In this document: positions 8,974 to 13,622 of the stretch, piece after piece | How the letters are laid out: the number at the start of each line of letters is the position of its first letter | Numbering within the stretch: the stretch's first letter is position 1 | From: Desulfobacteraceae bacterium | Lineage (GTDB): Bacteria; Desulfobacterota; Desulfobacteria; Desulfobacterales; BuS5 | Assembly: GCA_030592105.1 (NCBI GenBank) | Contig: JAUVKE010000033.1 | Coordinates: forward strand, 1-13,622 | DNA length: 13,622 nucleotides | Reading direction: 5' to 3' | Translations under genes and position numbers: made by a program | The notes under the pieces: generated by a model | Database searches by the model: none | Seen by the model: the letters and a program-made list of their open reading frames with translations, nothing else | Told to the model about the DNA's origin: nothing

Positions 8974-9003
8974 TTGCAATTAGTGTTAATATATTGATAT
9001 ACT
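8974..9003 (+). promoter_or_regulatory. Predicted promoter for the por operon
   Basis: TTGCAA (8974-8979) and TATACT (8998-9003) are separated by 18 bases. The -10 is preceded by TGA, making an extended -10 (TGnTATACT). This would start transcription near 9010 and give a leader of about 250 bases that includes the palindromic element at 9124-9221. The matches are partial (4/6 and 5/6) within AT-rich DNA. Confidence 0.35.
8987..8999 (-). promoter_or_regulatory. IHF-like binding site
   Basis: TAATATATTGATA matches the reverse complement of the IHF consensus WATCAANNNNTTR at every defined position and lies in an AT-rich stretch. It overlaps the predicted por promoter, so IHF here would more likely block or remodel than activate. 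The consensus is short and chance occurrence is quite possible. Confidence 0.2.
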
Positions 9004-9123
9004 AAATTTTTTTGTTAATATAAACGATATTAAATTTTAATTCAATCTTATTCGTATTTATTTTGTTGATTCGAAGATAAGAAACTGGGATGGGATTAAT
9101 CATTTTACAATTACAATCCCTAT

Positions 9124-9221
9124 GCCGTAAGATAAAGATTTTGGCAAGGCCCAAGGGAGGAAGGCGTATTATTATAATAGCCCGACGACCGATAACGCAC
9201 CCAAAATCGTTATATTACGGT
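9124..9221. repeat. 98-bp palindromic element, MITE-like, in the porC leader
   Basis: The arms 9125-9144 (beginning CCGTAAGATAAAGATT) and 9201-9220 (ending TTATATTACGG) are complementary at 18 of 20 positions. Between them, 9163-9181 contains a smaller hairpin (GGC-g-TATTA, loop TTA, TAATA-GCC). The element is richer in G+C than its AT-rich surroundings and is flanked on both sides by CTAT (9120-9123 and 9222-9225), a possible 4-bp target duplication. The minus strand is open in one frame right across it. These traits fit a non-autonomous mobile or dispersed palindromic repeat; a structured 5' leader or regulatory RNA is the alternative. Its end lies 22 bases before the porC ribosome site. 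Confidence 0.55.
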
Positions 9222-9257
9222 CTATATAAGCTTCTGTGAGACAAGGAGAGAATAAAC

Positions 9258-9812
9258 GTGGAAATAATAGAAATCAGGTGGCATGGCAGAGGTGGGCAAG
9301 GTGCTATTACCGCTGCCAAGATTGTTGCATCGGCAGCTTTTGAATCAGGCTATCCAGGGGTTGTTATGGCACCTACCTTTGGTACGGAGCGGAGAGGGGC
9401 GCCGATATTTACCTCTCTTAAGCTGTCTAAAGAAAAAATTCGTGACCTTTCCCCCATCGTCACCCCTGATATGGTGGTGGTGCTTGACCAGATGTTATTA
9501 GCTGAGGCGGATGTTACAAACGGATTAAAGTCCGGCGGGTTGTTTGTACTTAATACCACTGATTCACCGGACGCATATAAAAATATTGATGCTCGTGTAG
9601 CAACGGCTGACATAACATCCATTGCTGTGGAAGCCGGATTGCCCAAGGGTGTGGTTAATTCGGGAATCATAGGTGCTTTTGTAAAGGCGAGCGGTCTTGT
9701 TGATATTGACCTGGCTGCTGAATTTATTAAAAAAGAATTTGCAGGGAAAAAACCGGAAAATAATGTCAAGGCTGCCATGCTTGCATATGACAGGACATTG
9801 ATTGGAGGATAA
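9258..9812 (+). CDS. porC: 2-oxoacid:ferredoxin oxidoreductase (pyruvate type), gamma subunit
   Basis: The gamma subunit of the CoA-dependent 2-oxoacid:ferredoxin oxidoreductase. At 184 residues it has the usual family length. It shows the signature WHGRGGQGA near the N-terminus (G10-G15) and FGTERRGAP (41-49), both typical of the POR/KOR gamma domain, which helps bind CoA and holds the complex together. The GTG start has AAGGAGA 8 bases upstream (9243-9249). It is the first gene of a four-gene operon: porD begins 2 bases after its stop. The gamma-delta-alpha-beta order is that of four-subunit pyruvate and branched-chain enzymes. The protein is soluble and cytoplasmic. The substrate cannot be fixed from this subunit. 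Confidence 0.92.
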   Translation: MEIIEIRWHGRGGQGAITAAKIVASAAFESGYPGVVMAPTFGTERRGAPIFTSLKLSKEKIRDLSPIVTPDMVVVLDQMLLAEADVTNGLKSGGLFVLNTTDSPDAYKNIDARVATADITSIAVEAGLPKGVVNSGIIGAFVKASGLVDIDLAAEFIKKEFAGKKPENNVKAAMLAYDRTLIGG

Positions 9813-9814
9813 TA

Positions 9815-10123
9815 ATGGGTACCAGAGAGTGCGGTAGATTTACTTCTCATAGTGAATCGGGTCCGGGGGACGGCGGCAGAACAGGCTCATGGAGGGTTGT
9901 GCGGCCTGTTATAAATCTTGATTTATGTATACCGGCCCAGAAAAAGACAAAGGCCTGTTTTGTGTGCTGGCTCTATTGTCCAGACGGGGTTATAACCAGA
10001 GAGATTCCACCCGCTATTGACTATGAGTATTGCAAGGGATGTGGAATATGTGCAGAAGAATGTCCTGCCGGTGCCATAAAAATGGTTGATGAAACCAGCG
10101 ATATCAAGGAGGGGGGGGAATAG
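9815..10123 (+). CDS. porD: 2-oxoacid:ferredoxin oxidoreductase (pyruvate type), delta ferredoxin subunit
   Basis: The small 2x[4Fe-4S] subunit that carries electrons from the thiamine site to ferredoxin; 102 residues. Cluster II is the standard CKGCGICAEECP (C73, C76, C79, C83). Cluster I is C38-x9-C48-x2-C51-x3-C55 in the context CFVCWLYCPDG; the CxxCWxYCPD end is typical of PorD, but the first cysteine is pushed about seven residues away by an insert (IPAQKKTKA). The start ATG has GGAGG 6 bases upstream, located within the end of porC. The first 25 residues are Gly/Ser-rich and match no domain I know. The gene ends 1 base before porA, and its last codons contain a G8 tract that doubles as the porA ribosome site. 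Confidence 0.92.
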   Translation: MGTRECGRFTSHSESGPGDGGRTGSWRVVRPVINLDLCIPAQKKTKACFVCWLYCPDGVITREIPPAIDYEYCKGCGICAEECPAGAIKMVDETSDIKEGGE

Positions 10124-10127
10124 TATG
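10106..10127 (+). promoter_or_regulatory. porA ribosome site containing a G8 tract
   Basis: AAGGA followed by eight G residues (10111-10118) precedes the ATG at 10125-10127. This strong site fixes the porA start at 10125, even though the frame is open back to 10086 inside porD. The tract also encodes the Gly-Gly near the porD C-terminus. Slippage there would change only the last porD residues and the spacing to the porA start. Confidence 0.7.
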
Positions 10128-11318
10128 CATATTATAGAAACAGGGAATGTGGCAGCTGCCCTGGGTGTTCAGCTTGCAAAGGCTCAGGTTGTTGCTGCAT
10201 ATCCCATTACGCCGCAGACCCCGCTGACTGAAAAATTGTCTGAGCTCATTGAATCGGGTGAAATGGATGCTGAATATATTCCGGTTGAAAGTGAGCACAG
10301 CGCCCTTTCCGTATGTATTGCTGCATCTACAACCGGTGCCAGAGCTTTTACCGCAACCAGTGCCAACGGACTTTTGTATATGCACGAACAGATTCACTGG
10401 GCGGCCGGTGCAAGGCTTCCCATTGTTATGTGTGTGGCAAACAGGGGGGTTGGTGCCCCATGGACTATCTGGAATGATCATCAGGACTCCATATCTCAAA
10501 GGGATACAGGATGGCTGCAGATTTACGCCAGCGATCATCAGCAGATTATAGATTCTGTTATAAAGGCTTTTTATCTTGCTGAAAAGATCAATATTCCGGT
10601 AATGGTCTGTTATGATGGATATCTTCTATCCCATACATATATGCCTTTTGAGGTGCCGGAGCAGGAAAAGGTAGATTCTTTTATTTTGCCGCTAAAATCC
10701 TATTACGCCCTTAATCCTGACGAACCGGCAAATCTTAATACAGTGACTCTTCCGGATGTTCGGCCGGACATACATGGTAAAACCGCCCATGGTTATATGG
10801 AATTAAGATATCTGCTCCAGGAGGGTATGATACACGCCATTGATGAACTTGGGAAGGTGGAAGAAAGGTTCAAGGAGATTTTCGGCAGGGGAGATAATCC
10901 CTATATTGAGTGTTACAGGTGTGAAGATGCCTCTTTCATTGCTGTGAGTATGGGTTCTCTCTCTTATCAGCTCAGGGATGTGGTTGATCAGTTGAGAGAA
11001 GAAGGGATCAAGGTTGGAAGTGCTGGTATGCGGTTGTACAGACCTTTTCCTGACAAGGCTGTTGTTGAGGCACTGGCAAATGTTAAGGGGGTCATTGTCT
11101 TTGAAAAAGCCATAAGTTATGGATTTTGCGGGCCTTTGTACTCTGATATAAAATCTGCGATTTATGATAACAAAAACAGACCCTTTGTCCATAATTATAT
11201 ATTGGGACTTGGCGGAAGAGAGATTAAAACCGGTGATTTGTCCGGTTCTCTAAGAAATTCCTGCACGGAAAATATGTCCAGGACGCAAGAACCTGGATGG
11301 ATAGGTCTTAAGATATAG
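10125..11318 (+). CDS. porA: 2-oxoacid:ferredoxin oxidoreductase (pyruvate type), alpha subunit
   Basis: The alpha subunit (397 residues, normal length) carries the pyrimidine-binding half of the thiamine site and the substrate pocket. Visible markers are AYPITPQTPLTEKL (25-38), the activating Glu in VESEHSA (E55), and NRGVGAPWTIWNDHQDS (107-123), the arginine region that holds the 2-oxoacid carboxylate in pyruvate enzymes (ANR-x-APxxIWNDHxD). A C-terminal transketolase-like domain (from about 260) follows. NRGVGAPW differs from the NRALSAP seen in many pyruvate enzymes, so branched-chain or aryl 2-oxoacids (2-oxoisovalerate, phenylglyoxylate) remain possible. It works in the cytoplasm with PorB, PorC and PorD, oxidising 2-oxoacid plus CoA to acyl-CoA and CO2, or the reverse for carbon fixation. 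porB follows after 11 bases. Confidence 0.93.
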   Translation: MHIIETGNVAAALGVQLAKAQVVAAYPITPQTPLTEKLSELIESGEMDAEYIPVESEHSALSVCIAASTTGARAFTATSANGLLYMHEQIHWAAGARLPIVMCVANRGVGAPWTIWNDHQDSISQRDTGWLQIYASDHQQIIDSVIKAFYLAEKINIPVMVCYDGYLLSHTYMPFEVPEQEKVDSFILPLKSYYALNPDEPANLNTVTLPDVRPDIHGKTAHGYMELRYLLQEGMIHAIDELGKVEERFKEIFGRGDNPYIECYRCEDASFIAVSMGSLSYQLRDVVDQLREEGIKVGSAGMRLYRPFPDKAVVEALANVKGVIVFEKAISYGFCGPLYSDIKSAIYDNKNRPFVHNYILGLGGREIKTGDLSGSLRNSCTENMSRTQEPGWIGLKI

Positions 11319-11329
11319 GAGTAAGGAAC

Positions 11330-12232
11330 ATGAATGCAAAAACAACTATTCTCAATCTTCCTGAAGAGGAATTTGTTCAGCCCGGCTCAAGAGCATGCTC
11401 CGGATGCGGGCTGAGTATCGCTTATCGTATAGGACTGAAGGCTTTTGGCAAGAAAACTTTGCTGGTGGTGCCCCCCAGCTGTCTCACTGTTCTCCAGGGG
11501 CTTTATCCTGTTGCTGCAACAAAACTTCCCTGTATTAATGTGACATTTGCTTCTGCCGGGGCAGCAGCCACAGGAGTGCTTGGCGCCCTGAGAGCTCAGA
11601 AAAGGGATGATATCACCGTGGCAGCCTGGGCTGGTGACGGAGGAACAGGGGATATCGGGATTCAGGCGTTATCCGGAGCAGCCGAAAGGGGAGAAAATTT
11701 TGTTTATGTCTGTTATGATAATGAAGGATATATGAATACCGGTGTACAACGCTCCAGCACCACCCCTTTTGGAGCAATTACCACAAATACTCCAATTAAA
11801 GGGAAACAGCAGGAGAAAAAGGATGTGCCTGCCATAATGGCTGCCCATGGAATTAGATATGTGACCACATGCTCGGCCTCATATCCCCTTGATCTTTTTG
11901 ACAAGATCAAAAAAGCCAAGGAAATATCAGGTACAAAATATATTCATATACATATTCCGTGTCCTCCTGGCTGGGGGTTTGAGACAAAAGATACTGTAAA
12001 AATGGGAAGGCTTGCTGTGGAAACAGGTCTTTTTGACCTTTATGAGATAGTGGATGGCAAGTTTAGTCTCACAGGTCCTTCATTAAAGATTGCGGAAGGA
12101 AAAAAACAGAAGCTAAGGCCGGTAAAAGAATATTACAACGCTCAGACCCGCTTTTCTGTCCTGGATGATTCCAGGGTCGATTACGTTCAGGAGCAGATAA
12201 ACAGAAAATGGAAAGAGTATTTTAAAAAGTAG
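11330..12232 (+). CDS. porB: 2-oxoacid:ferredoxin oxidoreductase (pyruvate type), beta subunit, thiamine diphosphate-binding
   Basis: The beta subunit (300 residues, normal length) binds thiamine diphosphate and the proximal [4Fe-4S] cluster. ACSGCG gives C23 and C26, with C51 (PPSC) and C181 (TTCSAS) as the likely further cluster ligands. The thiamine/Mg motif is AGDGGTGDIG (101-110) followed by CYDNEGYMNTG (128-138). IHIPCPPGW (207-215) is the conserved family segment near the C-terminal third. The ATG has AGGAG 8 bases upstream, overlapping the porA stop, which shows tight coupling. VVPPSC replaces the VNATGC seen in many classic pyruvate enzymes, so, as with PorA, the physiological substrate could be a 2-oxoacid other than pyruvate. 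No clear terminator follows. Confidence 0.93.
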   Translation: MNAKTTILNLPEEEFVQPGSRACSGCGLSIAYRIGLKAFGKKTLLVVPPSCLTVLQGLYPVAATKLPCINVTFASAGAAATGVLGALRAQKRDDITVAAWAGDGGTGDIGIQALSGAAERGENFVYVCYDNEGYMNTGVQRSSTTPFGAITTNTPIKGKQQEKKDVPAIMAAHGIRYVTTCSASYPLDLFDKIKKAKEISGTKYIHIHIPCPPGWGFETKDTVKMGRLAVETGLFDLYEIVDGKFSLTGPSLKIAEGKKQKLRPVKEYYNAQTRFSVLDDSRVDYVQEQINRKWKEYFKK

Positions 12233-12285
12233 AGTGGCTGTTTATCTGACAATCTATAGCTCCGGGTATAATAAAAGGGAGAATT

Positions 12286-12882
12286 TTGAAAATATGTCAT
12301 ATAAAAATATCTTGTTTCCGGGTTTTCTCCCTCCCCTTTTTTAATTTTTTACGGAGTTTTCTGCTATTTTCTGCTATTATAATGGGAGCAATTTTTATAA
12401 CCGGTTGCGCAAGCCATAAAACAATCAAGCAGATGGAAATAACCGGTTATTGCGGATGCGGGAAATGCTGCGGGTGGGAAAGGGGGAGCTGGAAATTTCT
12501 AAAACTCGATTTCTGGAATCGTTATGTAAACCATGGTAAGAACAAAAGCAGTATTTATACAGGAAAAACCGCCAGCGGAACATCCCCCAGACAGCCTCAT
12601 CCGGGTCTCTTTTCCAAAGACAGTATAGCACATCCATGGATGATTCCTGTCAGGATTATTTTTTTCCCATGGCTTTTTTTTCCTGCAGACGGAACAATTG
12701 CAGCAGATACAAGGTATTATCCCTTTGGAACCAGGATTGATATCCCAGGTTATGGGAAAGGTATTGTGGAAGACCGGGGGGGGGCGATAAAGGGCCCTAA
12801 ACGGCTTGATCTCTATTTTCGCTCCCACGCAAAAGCATTAAGATGGGGAAGGAAAAAGGTGAATGTGATTATTCTTAAATGA
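12286..12882 (+). CDS. 3D-domain lipoprotein, putative peptidoglycan-acting enzyme
   Basis: This 198-residue protein has a basic, hydrophobic N-terminus ending in a lipobox, ITGC (C41), so it is probably a lipoprotein on the periplasmic side of a membrane. The mature part begins the family pattern TGYCGCGKCCGW (53-64), has TASG (95-98), and contains a clear 3D domain: DGTIAADTRYYPFGT (135-149), PGYGKGIVEDRGGAIKG (154-170) and RLDLYF (173-178), with the three aspartates D141, D163 and D175. The 3D fold is shared with MltA lytic transglycosylases and resuscitation-type cell-wall enzymes, so muralytic activity is likely but inferred. The hydrophobic stretch before DGT (about 117-133) is not a classic membrane helix. 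The TTG start with GGGAG upstream is the best available; no in-frame ATG leaves a usual signal peptide. A G9 tract at 12776-12784 encodes the conserved RGG. Its function seems unrelated to the por genes upstream. Confidence 0.87.
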   Translation: MKICHIKISCFRVFSLPFFNFLRSFLLFSAIIMGAIFITGCASHKTIKQMEITGYCGCGKCCGWERGSWKFLKLDFWNRYVNHGKNKSSIYTGKTASGTSPRQPHPGLFSKDSIAHPWMIPVRIIFFPWLFFPADGTIAADTRYYPFGTRIDIPGYGKGIVEDRGGAIKGPKRLDLYFRSHAKALRWGRKKVNVIILK

Positions 12883-12949
12883 TTTCTATCCAAAGGACAT
12901 ATGGGTAAGTTCTCAAGGATGGGAGAATACCCCAGGGGGAAAAGTGGAC

Positions 12950-13622
12950 ATGGAAAAAAATCGAAATCCTAAAATTCTGATTGTGGATGACAGGCCGGAA
13001 AATTTACTCTCCATGGAAATAATATTTGAAACTGAACCCTGTCAGGTTATTAAGGCTTTATCCGGAAATGAGGCTCTGTCCAAGATGGTTGTTCATGATT
13101 TTGCTGTGGTACTTCTTGATGTACAAATGCCCGAGATGGATGGCTTTGAAACAGCACAGCTGATCCGCAGCAGTGAAAAGACCAAACATGTGCCCATTAT
13201 CTTTGTTACCGCCATCAGCAAGGAAAAACAGCATATGTTCAAAGGGTATAAAAGTGGAGCGGTCGATTATATTTTTAAACCAATAGAGTCTGAAATATTA
13301 AAAAGTAAAGTGTTTGTATTTCTCGAATTGTATAATCAGCATAAAAACCTTGAGAATGTTAATAACAGGCTTAAAAATGCCGTGGAGGAATTGGAACAGG
13401 CCAATCAAAAAATTCTCGAGCAGCAGGAAAAGCTGATGGAGGAAGAGAGACTGAAGGTTCTGCTGGAGATGGCCGGAGCTACTGCCCATGAGCTTAATCA
13501 GCCCCTTATGTCCCTTTTGGCCAGCATTGAATTGATAGAAATATGCCAGGGAGATCCCGAAAAAATGACAAAACATTTGACAAGGATAAAAGAAGCTGGT
13601 CAGCGCATCGCAGAAGTATCCA
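12950..13622 (+). CDS. Response regulator-histidine kinase fusion (REC-coiled coil-HisKA), 3' end missing
   Basis: Open from ATG 12950 to the window edge (224 complete codons). The ATG is preceded by AGGGGGA 9 bases upstream; an in-frame GTG at 12944 is possible but too close to it. REC domain about 6-125: ILIVDD (D13/D14), LLDVQMPEMDG (D57), T87 and K110, all intact. A charged coiled coil (about 128-170) leads into HisKA with GATAHELNQPLM (His180), a form of H-box common in soluble kinases. The ATP-binding domain must lie beyond the window. The architecture, with a receiver ahead of a kinase, suggests it relays a signal from another kinase by phosphotransfer to D57. It is 67 bases after the 3D-domain gene on the same strand, with no terminator seen between them. 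Its link to fdhA or por is unknown. Confidence 0.9.
   Translation, partial: MEKNRNPKILIVDDRPENLLSMEIIFETEPCQVIKALSGNEALSKMVVHDFAVVLLDVQMPEMDGFETAQLIRSSEKTKHVPIIFVTAISKEKQHMFKGYKSGAVDYIFKPIESEILKSKVFVFLELYNQHKNLENVNNRLKNAVEELEQANQKILEQQEKLMEEERLKVLLEMAGATAHELNQPLMSLLASIELIEICQGDPEKMTKHLTRIKEAGQRIAEVS

Larger units (their letters stand above)
8830..9257. other. Divergent regulatory region between fdhA and porC
   Basis: This 428-base stretch has no credible gene. Most of it (about 8850-9120) is strongly AT-rich, while 9124-9221 is visibly richer in G+C. It holds the predicted start region of fdhA with a nested inverted repeat, a predicted plus-strand promoter overlapping an IHF-like site, and a large palindromic element before the porC ribosome site (AAGGAGA, 9243-9249). 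Because fdhA and the por operon diverge from it, a regulator bound here could affect both. Confidence 0.7.

Noticed and set aside
9173..9178. TATAAT inside the palindromic element as a por promoter
   Set aside because: No -35 at suitable spacing (TTGGCA at 9141-9146 is 26 bases away), and the bases are part of the inner hairpin, which explains the match.
8830..9257. CRISPR array, tRNA or known riboswitch in the divergent region
   Set aside because: There are no regularly spaced direct repeats, no tRNA-like cloverleaf with TTCRANY and anticodon arms, and no riboswitch core I recognise. Only inverted repeats and AT-rich DNA are seen.
9350..9850. A 166-codon open frame on the minus strand opposite porC
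   Set aside because: It overlaps the whole of a clearly conserved gene, its product is Ser/Thr-rich with no domain, and no start signal is seen.
10086..10124. An upstream TTG/ATG start for porA inside the end of porD
   Set aside because: It would add 12-13 residues absent from the family and lacks a ribosome site, whereas ATG 10125 follows AAGGAGG directly and begins with the expected N-terminus.
12246..12272. Promoter for the 3D-domain gene (CTGACA, then TATAAT at 12267-12272)
   Set aside because: The spacer is only 15 bases, and transcription would start inside the ribosome site of the TTG start, so it would not give a normal leader. TATAAT alone is weak evidence here.

Overview
The window looks like chromosome from an anaerobic, moderately AT-rich deltaproteobacterium, most likely a sulfate reducer of the Desulfobacterales. 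This is inferred from gene content: a selenocysteine formate dehydrogenase with an N-terminal iron-sulfur region, a four-subunit CoA-acylating 2-oxoacid:ferredoxin oxidoreductase, and unusually large multidomain sensor kinases. No taxonomic search was possible.

Layout. (1) 1-5987, plus strand: the 3' part of a very large AAA ATPase/TPR/GAF histidine kinase, then 33 bases later a hybrid kinase (REC-PAS-HisKA-HATPase-REC). (2) 5988-6054: a short convergent gap with a terminator-like inverted repeat. (3) 6055-8820, minus strand: formate dehydrogenase alpha subunit, one gene interrupted by an in-frame UGA that reads as selenocysteine, with a bacterial SECIS hairpin just after it. (4) 8830-9257: a 428-base AT-rich divergent regulatory region holding a nested inverted repeat at the predicted fdhA start site, predicted promoters facing each way, an IHF-like site and a roughly 98-bp palindromic, MITE-like element. 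(5) 9258-12232, plus strand: a tight porC-porD-porA-porB operon. (6) 12286-12882: a 3D-domain lipoprotein, probably a cell-wall enzyme. (7) 12950-end: the 5' part of a REC-HisKA kinase cut by the window edge.

How the parts may work together. The oxidoreductase makes or consumes reduced ferredoxin while interconverting a 2-oxoacid with acyl-CoA and CO2. The formate dehydrogenase interconverts CO2 and formate, and its many Fe-S clusters suit a ferredoxin- or NAD-linked soluble enzyme. The two are transcribed divergently from one control region, so joint regulation around C1, CO2 and ferredoxin metabolism is plausible but unproven. Signalling genes flank this block, but no DNA-binding regulator is visible. 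No wholly new system is evident. The most notable points are the selenocysteine codon, the palindromic elements in the shared control region, an apparent internal translation start that would release a free receiver domain, and long homopolymers inside genes.
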